Source: Monarcha castaneiventris obscurior
Lineage: Eukaryota; Chordata; Aves; Passeriformes; Monarchidae
DNA: 64,000 bases
Assembly: GCA_026261815.1 (NCBI GenBank)
Contig: JAMPIT010000493.1
Location: 8,821,501 to 8,885,500 of the forward strand
Direction of reading: 5' to 3'
Part shown: positions 39,831 through 50,428 of the stretch, in pieces
Position numbering within the stretch: the first letter of the stretch is position 1
Layout of the letters: each line of letters opens with the position of its first letter
Notes under the pieces: model-generated
The model's input: only the letters and a program-made list of their open reading frames with translations
Told to the model about the DNA's origin: nothing
The model's database searches: none
Made by a program: the position numbers and the translations under genes

Positions 39831-39882
39831 GGGGCCGGCAGGGGGCGCGCGCGGGCCGCGCAGCCGGGGCGCTGCTGCGGGA
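39831..39882. other. GC core between the two arrays
   Basis: A short CpG-dense non-repetitive core (GGGGGCGCGCGCGGGCCGCG and neighbouring bases) separates the C-rich array on the left from the G-rich array on the right. It may be the remnant of the ancestral single-copy sequence. No gene is visible. Confidence 0.6.
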
Positions 39883-40122
39883 GCGGGGGGGACACGGAGG
39901 GACACGGGGGGACACGGAGGGGACACGGGGGGCAGGACGCGGAGGGGACGGGGGGACACGGAGGGGACACGGGGGGGGACACGGGGGGACACGGGGAAGG
40001 GACACGGGGGGCAGGACACGGAGGGGACGGGGGGACACGGAGGGACACGGGGGGACACGGGGGGGACACGGAGGGGACGGGGAGGGACACGGTGGGCAGG
40101 ACACAGGGGGACACGGGCACCT
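39883..40122 (+). repeat. G-rich minisatellite with GGGGACACGG units
   Basis: Tandem GGGGACACGGAGG and GGGACACGGGG units with interspersed GGGCAGGAC. The core word GGGGACACGG is the exact reverse complement of CCGTGTCCCC, the core of the 13-bp unit in the array to the left. The two arrays are therefore inverted with respect to each other. The strand is rich in G-runs. Confidence 0.88.
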
Positions 40123-40129
40123 TGCCCCG

Positions 40130-40300
40130 GCCTGCCCCGTCCTGACGGCCCCTCTGCTCCTGCCCCCCCGAGCCGCCCCCGGTGAGAGCCCAGCGCCCCG
40201 CACCGCGGGTGGGAAGCGGCGCAGGGACATGGATATGCAGGTGGCGGTGGTTTCCCAGCGCCGGCTCTTCATCCGTTCCTGACTCGGGGAATCGGGAATG
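40130..40300 (+). other. CpG-rich segment with a possible splice donor
   Basis: Single-copy GC- and CpG-rich sequence downstream of the G-rich array, containing CCCCCG|GTGAGAG at 40,181/40,182, which fits a splice donor. No protein was recognised. It could be the first exon of an unknown transcript, but it could equally be chance in GC-rich DNA. Confidence 0.25.
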
Positions 40301-40394
40301 GGTTTGGTCCTAGGCACGGCCAGGGGATGCGAGCTGGGATGCAGGGCTCCAGCCACCTGTAGGAATGGGGCTGGACCCTGCCCAGGCTGTGTGT

Positions 40395-40484
40395 GGAATG
40401 GAATGGAATGGAATGGAATGGAATGGAATGGAATGGAATGGAATGGAATGGAATGGAATGGAATGGAATGGAATGGAATGGAAT
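40395..40484 (+). repeat. Perfect pentanucleotide array (GGAAT)18
   Basis: Eighteen uninterrupted GGAAT units (90 bp) abut a reverse-oriented CR1 copy exactly where its 3' tail would be. CR1 tails are made of ATTCYATGATTCT-like words, and ATTCC is the reverse complement of GGAAT. The array therefore most likely expanded from the element's own tail. Confidence 0.95.
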
Positions 40485-40694
40485 ATCCTAAGTGGGAAGG
40501 GAACCACAAGGATCATTCAAGTCCAACACAGACGCCCCAATGATCCCACTCTGGGCATCCCTGAGAGCGCTGTCCAAACACTGCTGGGGCTCTGGCAGCC
40601 TTGGGGCCGTGCCCATTCCCTGGGGAGCCTGGGCAGTGCCCAGCACCCTCTGGGGTGAGAGCCTTTTCCTGAGATCCAGCCTGACCCTCCCCTG
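40485..40694 (-). mobile_element. CR1 3' fragment, reverse orientation, attached to the GGAAT array
   Basis: Begins ATATCCTAAGTGGGAAGGGA, then the words GGATCATTCAAGTCCAACAC, CTGAGAGCGCTGTCCAAACA and CTGGGGCTCTGGCAGCCTTG. It ends around CCTGAGATCCAGCCTGACCC. The GTCCAAAC-CTCTGGCAGCC order is shared with the copy at 58,897-59,045, so the two belong to the same CR1 group. Confidence 0.85.
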
Positions 40695-40852
40695 ACACAG
40701 CAAGGTTCAGGCTGCCACTGGCTCCAGTGTGACAAAAAACCCAGGGCAGGAAGCCTGGGCACTCACAGAAACTACACAGCAAGCTTCAGGCTGCCACTGG
40801 CTTGTGTGACAGAAAACCCAGGGCAGGGAGCCTGGGCACTCACAGAAACTGC
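40695..40852 (+). repeat. Tandem duplication of a 79-bp unit
   Basis: Two adjacent copies begin ACACAGCAAGGTTCAGGCTG (40,695) and ACACAGCAAGCTTCAGGCTG (40,774). Both run on through AACCCAGGGCAGG and GCCTGGGCACTCACAGAAAC. A few substitutions and small deletions separate them, so the duplication is not very recent. It directly follows the CR1 end. Confidence 0.9.
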
Positions 40853-43763
40853 ACCCAGCCTCTTCCTTCCTCCTTTCTGCAGCACTGTGGCCGTGCTGGT
40901 GGCACCCAGTGCAGAGGACAGCCCCTGCCTCGCAGAAACCAGTGCCATGGCTGTGAGGAGCACACCTCAGAGTCAACAGCTTCACCATTCCCAAGGCCTC
41001 CTGGAGCCCAGGGTGTCCCACAGCAGAGAGGGATCAGCAGGATGCTCTGGGCAGGTTTTTGGGCACTCTGCTTCCCTGGAGCCTCGTGCCTGTGTGGATG
41101 TGTGGGTGTGTGCTTGTCCCAGACCTGCTGGGCCCTGGGAGCAGTTACCAGCCCCTGCTGGTGTCACCTCTGCCTGGGAACTGCCCCCTCACACCTGAGA
41201 CTGGATTTCACCCCATCAGCCAGCCCCGCTTTCTGACTTCCTCACAGGATGCATTTCACAACCCCTGCCTGGGTTTGTGTCTCAGCTGTTGCTGTAGATA
41301 CCACTGGCTTCTGCCTGTGCGTGTTTGCTTGTTTTTCTCATCTTTCTACGGCCTTACAGTCACCAAAACTGTAGAAGCACATAAGTTCAGGGTTTCCAAA
41401 GGAAGCTGTGGTCTGAGACACGCAAAGAAATGTCAGGGGTAGAGAGTTACACTTGTGGTTAGTGACTGTTTATTTGTTTTGCTAAGTAGAAGCAGGTGTT
41501 ACAGAGGGTATTTGGGGAAAGAGGAGAAGGGTTGTATTGCTCAGAGGGTTGAAAACCTTCTCAGCAGTGTTAACTGTTGTTTTCAGACACAAGAAGCAAA
41601 ATGCAGGCAAGAGAGAGAAGGACTTTGCTTTGGTCTTTCAACATTAAGATTAAAATCTTTCAACTTTCTCCTTTCATTTTCATTTTGTGTGTTACAACTT
41701 GAAAACCTTTTTATCAAGGACTGCACAGAGATGATAGTGAAGCAGTGGCAGGAACCCAAATGTGTTCACAAAACCCCTACAAGTGTTCAAGGAGAGCCAT
41801 GAGAGGTTATTAAAATGCCTCGAGGTGCTGCTGCAGGATTGAAGTATAACATTTGCAAACCCCTTGTGTATCTAAAGGGTTACTCTCTGCCATTTACTAT
41901 GGTCTATTTTAAAATTTACTGTCTGAAAAGGAACTACCAGTGCACTAAAAATTCTTCTCTGGAAAGCTAATGTTTGTATCTCTTGGCTGACACCGGTTGC
42001 TAACATGATGCTCAGTATTTGGTCTGTGCTGAAGCCGCCTGTATCCAGGAATGTTTGTCTTCATCACTCTTGAACGCTCCTAAATCGAGTCGGGGGTGTG
42101 CTGTGAGATCTGCCCAGAGCCTGGGCTCCAGGGAGAGCAGACAACTCTGCTTGCATCTAAGATATTTCACGATGTTCAAGAGAAAATGCCTTGAATTTAA
42201 TCCAGGTTATTTACATGGTTCCTCTCTCCTCTCTTTTTTTTTTTTTTACATCAGGTTCACAGTTCTAATGGGTGCTTTGTGTGAGATGTTTAATTTCCTG
42301 TCAGGATGTTTTTTGTAATTACTGTAACCAGGATTTGGGCAGGTTTCCGTTCTTTACCTCTCCCAGGTAGGACACTTCCTGCTCTGTGCTTGCAAATTGA
42401 CTCCCCTGTACCTGGGCCCCAAATCAGGCTGACGGGGCAGAGTTCCCACTGTGGGCAATTTTCAGCACTAATTTTTGCTCCCAGCTCCACAGATCTGCTT
42501 TTGTTCTCCCTTCCTGCCCTTACATACTATGAGCAATTAACTCCTCTAAAGCATGTGAATTCTGCTGTTGAAAGTCCACCTCAGAGTGCATCCATATGCA
42601 TTTGAAAAATTACTCCTTTGGAAAAGAATGACTTATGCATTTTAATATTTACTGCTATGGTTTCCTTGGTCGACAAAACAGAATTTGACATAGATACAGG
42701 TTTTATGTCCAGTTCCCACTTTACACACTGAGCAGTTTGGCCTCTCTGCTGTGCTGAAGGGGCTTTTAACCAAGGAGAGAACTCCACAGGTAGGTCAGGC
42801 TGCAGGGTCCGTGTCTCGTCCTTGAAGACAAACACTGAGGTTGGAATTCTTGACTCACTCAAAGCTGTGTAGAGGAGGCTGAATAAAAACCTTTGAGATG
42901 TGACGCTGCCTGTGTAGCTCTGGGGAGGACTGGGGCTGTCTCCATGAAAACTCTTCACGAACTAAAGCTTGAAGGGGGTTTTGTGTTTAATTATTTGGGT
43001 GATCTGTTTGCACCAGGGTTTGCTGTAAGCGCTGATGGGGGAGGGGGTTCACCTGCTGGGTTCTTTGTGCTTTTGCTATCGGCCAAACCTGGGAACGCCT
43101 CTGACCTCTGTCAGTGGAGGCAGAAGAAGGGCAGCAAATGGGAGAAGAAACAGAGGAGTTCCCTCTGTGCCTGCAGACCCTTTCCAAGGTACAGTTTGTT
43201 TAATATATTTTTCTTCTGGATGGGGAATTGCTGAGTGCCCGAGAAGGGGGAGCTGTGTGGGCCCAGTGGGTCTCTGTGGACACGAGCATTGCTGAAGGTG
43301 CAGGTGGGGGTTTCTGTGTGGGCACAGCAAAGCCCTGGCTGGGCTATGAGCAGCTGATATTGGGCAGAAAACACTGTGTTTGTCCTCACTGTCACTGGGG
43401 AGGAGGACAGCAGGGCCGGGCCAGCAGGGCCTGTGGGCCCCGATAGCCCCCAGCACAGGGCAGGGCTGTGCCTGCCCGGGCTGATAAGGCTGTGGCAGCA
43501 GCCCTGGGGCCTGAGGATGGTGCTGACACGGGGAGTGTTTGGGTACAGTCATGGTGAGCTCAGGGCTTGCAGCAGGAGGAGGGGAAGGGAGTGATTTCAG
43601 GGCAGGCAGGGAGCCTGCGGCCTGTGGGAAGGAGAGGGCTCTTCTGGGGTTCAGCTCCAAGCTGCTGCTCCCTGTTTGCAGTTTCCCAGTGTTGCAGTGC
43701 TTGGCAAAGGCTGACTCGTCCCCCCTGTGCTGCTTTTGTAGAAGCAGCAGAGGCATATCCTGT
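40853..43763. other. Intergenic, no gene recognised
   Basis: Unique sequence of mixed composition. Open frames reach about 145 codons, but no domain, splice pattern or RNA gene was recognised. A T-run of about 15 lies at 42,233-42,247. Confidence 0.6.
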
Positions 43764-44106
43764 CCTGCACCCACAGGGCCTCATCCCATCCTGCACCCAC
43801 AGGGATTCATCCCTTCCTGCATCCCCAGGGATTCATCCTGTCCTGCACCCACACGGCTTCATCCCTTCCTGCACCCACAGGGCTTCATCCTGTCCCGCAT
43901 CCCCAGGGATTCATTCTGTCCTACATCCACAGGGATTCATCCTGTCCTGCATCCCCAGGGATTCATCCCATCCTGCACCCACAGGGATTCATCCCATCCC
44001 ACACCCACAGGGATTCATCCCATCCTACACCCACAGGGCTTTGTCCTGTCCTGCACCCACAGGGCCTCATCCCGTCCCACATCCCCAGGGATTCCTCCCG
44101 TCCCGC
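43764..44106 (+). repeat. 26-bp minisatellite, about 13 copies
   Basis: The unit reads CCTGCACCCACAGGGATTCA plus TCCCAT. The period of 26 bases was read from the starts of successive CCTGCA words at 43,764, 43,790 and 43,816. Variants alternate CACCCACAGGG with CATCCCCAGGG, and ATTCATCC with CTTCATCC or CCTCATCC. The open reading frames of 285-287 codons crossing it are repeat artefacts, because 26 is not a multiple of 3 and the same peptide words recur in shifted frames. Confidence 0.93.
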
Positions 44107-44628
44107 AGCGAGCCCAGCTCCCCTGCCAGGGTGTGGGGGGCACCTCGCTCTGCTCTTGCCTCCTCTCTGTGCCAGCCAGGAGCAGCTCTCACTCCCGGCT
44201 CTCCAGTGTGGGAATGTCGAGGTGCAGCAGTTGCCGTGCCAGCTCCTGCCTGTGGACACATCTGGAGCAGGAGGGCCCCTGTGTGTCAGTGTCCTCACAT
44301 CACCCCTGTGCTCCGGCTGCCAGGGCCGGCTCTGGCTGGGACACGGAGCCACGGGATGGTCACTGCCAGCAGGGAAGCAGGGTCAAGGGCCTGTGAGGGG
44401 AAGGGTTTGGGCAGCCAGAGGCCTGAGTGATAAAAGGCTCCAGTGGCAGGTTTGTCCGGGTGGCAGTGTCAGAACTGGACCTTTTCATCCATCATTATTT
44501 AATCATTCATTTCCAGTTTATAGCCACTGAGGGGAACCTTCCCTCCCCTCAGGATGGTGGTGGAGCCTGGGGCTTAGGGCACAGTGAGGGGAGCTGGACT
44601 ACTCCCTCCATCCCCAGGACAGTGCCTG

Positions 44629-44704
44629 GGAGGGTGCTCAGCAGGATTTAGGAGGGTGCTCAGCAGGATTTAGGAGGGTGCTCAGCAGGATTTAGGAGGG
44701 TGCT
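44629..44704 (+). repeat. 22-bp tandem repeat, about 3.5 copies
   Basis: The unit GGGTGCTCAGCAGGATTTAG plus GA is repeated almost without change. The near-identity of the copies points to a recent expansion. Confidence 0.92.
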
Positions 44705-47700
44705 CGGTGTAAGCAGGAGCATCCCCCTGGCCCTGTGCATGGGCAGCAGGGGGAATGGAAAGCCCCCACCCCCAGCAGTGCTGGTGCCCCCTGTGCCTGT
44801 CCCCTGCCATCCTCAAGCCCCGGGTGTAATTTCACAAACGGCCTTTGCTCTTCACTGCAGAATTTGGGTCTTTGTCTCATTTTGCAACATGTGAAAAATA
44901 AAAATACCTGTCGCATCACAGCAAAAGGCAAAAGCCCAGAAGCGCTTAAAATCCTGAATTGTGATAACTTCCCATAGCCCAAGCCCAAACTGGTGGGGTT
45001 TAAAGTGAATCAGTGGAGCACAGAGGCAGATGGGAGGTACCAGCCCTGCTGGAAGAACAGGTCACCAAAGCAGGAGCACGGGGTGATGCTCAGCACCCCG
45101 GTTTGCCCTCACCCCACCTCGCTGCTCTCAGGCTTTTTGGGGCTGGTTTGTGCTGCTCCTCTGCCAGGCTGCCTGTGGCCAGCACTCGGCAGAGGGTAAA
45201 GCAGAAAAAGCGTTCACAACATTAATGAAAGCTCTGACAAAAGGAAGCGAGGGGAACTATTGTCTCCTTGGCCTTCTCTTCAGAGTGTCTGTGTGTAATG
45301 AGACTTTTGGTTATGCTTGTGGCTTCTGTGACAAAGCTGTGATTTAAGGGCTGTCTGTACTGAGGCAGAGCTGCTCACACAGGCCAAAGTGCTGGTGAGT
45401 AATATTTTACCACAAATTGTTGTAACTGGAGCTCGACGACTGCAGTAGGAAGGAGGGGGGGGATTGCATTTGATTTATTACATGACTTAGTGCAATTTGC
45501 AGAGCGAGCTTTGTGCTAGTGTGGCCGTGGATTTGCAAAGTCCTGCAAGTAAAAGTCCATGGGAATGGGCCTGGGGAGGGGAAAACTCCGTGGTTTGCTG
45601 CCACGATGTCCAGAGGAGGCCTGGATCAGCAGGAGGCACCGCGGCTGCCAAGCGGCTTTGGGGACCAACAGCAGCTGGAGATGCCCAGGAACCCTCCCTG
45701 TGTGTGTCCAGTGGGAAGCAGGAGTCACAGAATCACAGAATAGAATGGTTAAGGTTGGAAAAGATGTCCAAAATCGAGCCCAACCTTAGATCAAACACCA
45801 CCTTGTCAACTAAACCACAGCACTGAGTGCCACGTCCAGGCATTCCTTGGACACCTCCAGGGATGGGGGACTCCAAACCTTCCTGGGCAGCCCCTCCTCG
45901 TGCCTGACCACCCTTTCCATGAGAAATTTTTCCTGAATTTCTTCCTGAAGGGTCCTGCATTTGAGCACGGCCATCACATGCAAAACAACCCCTCTGGGCA
46001 GCAGTGCTTGCTCTCCCCGCCTTCAAAACGAGCCAGAAGTTCAAGGGATGTTTTCCTAAACACGGGGGTTTTCCTAAACTCAACCTGTGAAGCATCTTCA
46101 GGATGAGTTTTGAGGAGGAAGGAGGCATGGAGGGCAGGCTGCTGCTGGGCTTGCATCACTGTGAGAATTCAGGTCATGTTTACTACAGGCAGCTGGAACA
46201 GGATGATCTCAGACGGTAACAAGTAACATCTGAGAGGACGCGTTAAAACATTCAAGCTGTTTTGTAAGCACCTACTTTGCTTTCTTTCCAAACCCAGTTT
46301 AGCTCTTTGCAAGGATTCATTTGTCCCCTGAAGAACCTGGGGTCATCTTGTTGAAATAAGTGAAAAAGAACAAGAGGTTCCCCTTCCTTTTAATTTCAAA
46401 TGGAAAAATGTTTTTTGTCTTTTTTGTTTGATTGGGTTTGTGTTGTTGGTTTTGTTTTGTTGTTTTTTTTTTTTAATTCCCCAAAACAAGCAAAGCCCCA
46501 CAGTCCAGCTTCCTTTCTGCTCCAGAAAGGAGAGATACCTGCAGTCTGAGGGCTTCTGACCCCTTGCAAGCTGACCTTGTGTAATTTCCTCTATTTACAT
46601 TTGGCCAGCACTGGCCTCATTGACTACAAGAGTTTATACAACTCCTTTCGAGAGGAATACCAAGGGTTGCTGAGGCACGTCCTGCCCCACATTCTCCTAT
46701 TTACCACAGTGCTAAACAGATGAACAGTGCTGCTGAATAAATACGTCCTTCTCCTGTTTTGTTCTGGCTCTAATGCCTTTGTACCAGGATAACAGAGGAG
46801 GTCACAGGCAATTAATTTAAACCAGGTGGGAAAAACGACTCTTAAAATCTTTCTGTGCAGGGAGACATCTGACAGTGCTCCAGTTAAATGTGCTTTTATT
46901 TACGTGAACTGTGTGCAGCCTTTGTAACGCCTTTTTTTGGGGGGTTGTTTTTGAGGAAACTGTTGCAAATAATGTTTGTTCACTGCTGTAAGTGAGCCAG
47001 AGTGGAATTTGGAGACAGATTAACTTCCTTGGACTTTGGTGTTGGCGTTCGAGCCTGCTGTGCTCGCATGCACGGCTCACCTCTGCTCCAGGACTTTTGC
47101 AACCCGAGTGAAAACAGCTTGTACTTAATACACATCAGTGGCGTGATGATTCCTTCAGCAGGCAGAGCATTTGCAAACCTAATGCATGCGGTGATATTTG
47201 GGACGTGGCAGCAGCAAACTCTACTCCTTGTAGAGTTTGGGGATGCTGGGAGTTACGGGGTGGGCAGAGAAGGGCGGATCAAGAAATTAGGTTTGAGGGA
47301 GAGAAAATTGCTCTTCAGTGCGACTAATCTGCTATTTAGTGGCATTTTGGGGGTTTTTTTTAAGTAGATTTTTCTGATACACGAGTTGCTTAGCCTAGCA
47401 TGAAGAAAGTATTCAGCAATTGAGCGATGATAAAATAATGACATGATTGCATGCTTGGTGAAGACACGAGGGGAGGGTAATGCTCCCAAGTGCCACCAAT
47501 TCAGGCACCACTCAGGAGAAGAAAAGGCTCCCTCTAATCAGGGCTCCCGGAGTGAGGGTTTACAAGAGCACCCTTGAGGTCAGCACTAATCCACAGCTTC
47601 CAGGCAGCTCATTTAAAGAGCTGGGATTGCCCAATGTGCAGGGAAAGCAGAGCCACTTCACACTGGAGGAGTGGCATGTGACAGCTCGGGAGAGGAAGCA

Positions 47701-47770
47701 GCTCTGGACCCCACAACAAACCCAGGGACAGCCCAGGGATGGAGAAGAGGGAGAGGAGGGAAAGTTTCTT
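44705..47770. other. Intergenic region downstream of SLC16A6
   Basis: No gene was recognised. A reverse CR1 fragment is at 45,722-45,975, and a T-rich stretch with GTTTTGTT words is near 46,410-46,475. Otherwise unique sequence. Confidence 0.6.
45722..45975 (-). mobile_element. CR1 3' fragment, reverse orientation
   Basis: Begins GAGTCACAGAATCACAGAAT, then GGTTAAGGTTGGAAAAGATG, CAAACACCACCTTGTCAACT, CCAGGGATGGGGGACTCCAA and AATTTTTCCTGAATTTCTTC. This is CR1 order read backwards. The right-hand edge is approximate. Confidence 0.88.
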
Positions 47771-47780
47771 CATGGCATTT

Positions 47781-47846
47781 ATTATTAAAAAAGAAAAAAA
47801 AAGGAGAAAGAGGAAAAAGAAAAAAAAAAAAAAAAAAAAAGAAAAA
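47781..47846 (+). repeat. A-rich tract next to the SLC16A6 3' end
   Basis: About 60 bases of nearly pure purine, mostly A with some G, including a run of about 22 A. Read on the minus strand it is a U-rich tract immediately downstream of a poly(A) signal, consistent with a downstream element for cleavage of the SLC16A6 transcript. Confidence 0.8.
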
Positions 47847-47847
47847 G

Positions 47848-47853
47848 TTTATT
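47848..47853 (-). terminator. SLC16A6: Probable poly(A) signal of SLC16A6
   Basis: TTTATT on the plus strand is AATAAA on the gene strand. The U-rich tract that follows at 47,846-47,781 fits a cleavage site. A second AATAAA, at 47,783-47,778, lies just beyond and could be used instead. Confidence 0.5.
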
Positions 47854-50183
47854 GCAAATCTCAGTGTTTAAGAGTATTTCCAGAGTCCACTCAGTAACGT
47901 TACAAACAAATCAGTAAATCCTGCTTGTGCTGTGCCCTCACACACACACACTCACCACTCGCTCCCCTGCTCGTGCCGCGACACAGACAGCAACAGAAAC
48001 GGACTGTGAGGTCAGTGACAAACCTATTATTTGATCTGTATTGGAAACTTGTTAAAAAAAAAAAAAAAAAAAAAGAAAACCAAACAAACTAAATACAGTA
48101 GAACCTCGCAAATCTGCAGAACAGGGAGCTTCCACACACACGCAAAACCTGGAGGCCTTATTCCACTTCCAAGCAGTTGTAATAGCAAAGTGCTGTAGTG
48201 AGGTCTCGTATCACAAAGACTTCAACAACCTTACAAGGATAGGCTACAGAACATTTACCAAAAACGCTTGAAGTATCATAAATTAACAATAAATAAAAAG
48301 CACATCGTAATGCAACGTGGTTATTTGTTCAATGATCACTGATTCACACAACTCTAGTTCTCTGTAAGGGATCTTCCAGTCCTGGGTGCAACACAGCGAG
48401 GTTCTGCTGGCCGTGATAAAGTGCTGAGGCAGAGGAAGGACACGAGACCACAGGTCCCGGGCAGTGAGGATGAATTGCTCCAGCCACTTGGTTGCAAGAG
48501 TGCCTGTTTCTTTTTTTTTTTCTTCTTTGTTTTTCCTTTTTTTTAACCTTTTTTTTTTTTTGGACATCTAAGACAGAAAAAACAAATCAAGCACCTTCCC
48601 AAAAAGAGGTTGTTCTTTTTTTTTTTTTCTTTTACAGATTGTCCCACATTTCTATGGCTGGTAAAACACAGACAGGTCAGCGTAGCAGTTAATGGATGAT
48701 GCCACTTCCACTTAAATACACAGAAATGGTGGCTTGGGGTTCTTTTTTTCCCCCCAAACCAGAACAGACTTGTTTGATTTGTCCCCCTGAGTTGCCTAGA
48801 GGCGAAAAGATGCATATTGGTGGGGTAAGCAAGCTCGTGTCACCGTGAGCAGGAATCTCTCCCGTTAAGACTGAATGAACAGCTCAAATGCTGTCTTTTA
48901 TCCTTCCCTTCACGCACAGGCTCCACTTCATTTCTCACTGAAGTCAGCAGCAAAAAATAAAAAGCCCCTTGCTGACTTTAGGGCAGAGCTGGGGAAGGGG
49001 GTGCAGCCCAGCACAGCCACCCCAGGACCCTGTGGCTGGCAGGGGTGGGGAGCAGAGTGAGAGGGGAAGGTCCTGGGGGGGCCACAGGCAGCTGGGGCTG
49101 CAGCAGAGATTTCCTTGTGCACCTGTGAGCGAAGGTTCTGGGTACATTAAGACATCCTGGGCCAAATCCTCCCTGCGGGGTGGGCTGGTTCTGGCAGCGG
49201 TGCCAGGTCCGTGGGCACCAGCTGAGCCTTTTCCATGGAAAGAGATGCTGGATCTGTAGTTCATTATTTTTTTTTTTACCTTTTTGAATAACTGGGTTAC
49301 TTAAGACTTACCTATTAAAAACAGCTACACTTTATGCTGTAAGAGTAATATTCCCAACAACTTCACAACCAATACAAGATAGGCATTGAAGAGATTGATG
49401 TAAAGACAGCTTTCCGTTATGCAGAAGATCATTTTTCCTCTCCAGTTATTGAAGCTAACCTGCTTTAACAATCTCAGAATAAATTAATAAATACTAGTTA
49501 AATTAGAAACAGTACATCAGATCTGACTATCAACAGAAAACAGTTCTAAGGATCCCAGTCAGGAGAAGAAAAATGATCTTATGAAATATGTGCAGTCATA
49601 ACTGGCCGTAAAGACACACGGAGCCTTTGATTTCCCAGCATTTGTGACATTCAAGTTAAGATCATTAGCAATGGTTTCTAATTGTCAGCTATCTAGCCTA
49701 GCCTCCTCCTCCAAGCTAAAACACGAGTCTGTATCCCTCCAGAAGAGGATTCAGTTGGCTACTGGTGATGTTATGAAATGCTCATCTCCAGTTCAGATCA
49801 TTGGGTTCTCGTCTGCATGGAATTTGTGGTAGGGGATGGGTGACAGTCAGAGGCTGAGCTGCTTCTGCTGTTGCTGTTGTCAGTATTTATGGGATCAGTT
49901 GAACCTTTACCTATGCTTGTTATCAGGAAAGCAAGTGTGCATCACATCTTCATGCTAGACAGAAGTTATTCTTAGGTGACTATCCGTATTTTCTATGGAG
50001 CTTTCCATTGTTGGTTAAAAAAGTTCTGTCTAATATTAAAAAAAAAAATAAAATTGTTGGTAGCAACTGTTCACATTTAAAATTTCACATTCCCTTTAGA
50101 ATGGAGTTTTAAAACGTGGAGCAGAGCTGACATTTCCCCCAGCCTTACATCGAGTACATTAGATGGAGAAGGAACAGGGATTT
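47848..50183 (-). other. SLC16A6: SLC16A6 3' UTR (probable extent)
   Basis: The roughly 2.3 kb after the stop codon holds no other gene-like frame, is AT-rich, and ends at AATAAA with a downstream U-rich tract. Several long T runs on the plus strand (48,510-48,562 and 48,617-48,630) would be A-rich tracts in the mRNA. The extent is inferred; no transcript data were available. Confidence 0.5.
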
Positions 50184-50428
50184 TTATACCACGCTGTCAG
50201 AGCCTTTTCCTGAATTTTCTGCTTTTCCAATATCCATGTCTATAAAGTCATCTGGTAGTTCTGGTGGTGGCCCCGCCGTGCTCTCCTCCACCTGCTGCTG
50301 CTGCTGCTGGTGGCACAGCCCAGTCTTGCACGGCCTCACCAGGGCCAGAAACACGGCCCCCAGGACCATGCCAGCAGCACAGGAGTAGAAGGCTGAGCTG
50401 TAGTTCTTTGTCGTATCCACTAAGACAC
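50184..50428 (-). CDS. SLC16A6: SLC16A6 coding exon 5 (last)
   Basis: Encodes the end of Gly444 to Val524, with stop TAA. It carries the last membrane helix ([18 protein letters not shown]) and the cytoplasmic tail with HQQQQQQ coded by CAG repeats. The acceptor is TTTTTTGTAG before GTGTCTTAG. Confidence 0.95.

Noticed and set aside
38974..40185. Plus-strand open frames of 380-420 codons rich in Pro, Ser, His and Cys, with overlapping minus-strand Gly/Asp/Trp frames
   Set aside because: All frames are open on both strands because the underlying 13- and 15-bp arrays contain no stops. The peptides are direct translations of the repeat, with no start context, domain or splice structure.
43764..44106. 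Regularly spaced repeats suggestive of a CRISPR array
   Set aside because: The units are directly tandem with no unique spacers, and the genome is a vertebrate's. It is a minisatellite.
47781..47846. A-rich tract as the tail of a processed pseudogene
   Set aside because: No cDNA-like sequence or target-site duplication was seen beside it. Position next to the SLC16A6 poly(A) signal explains it better.
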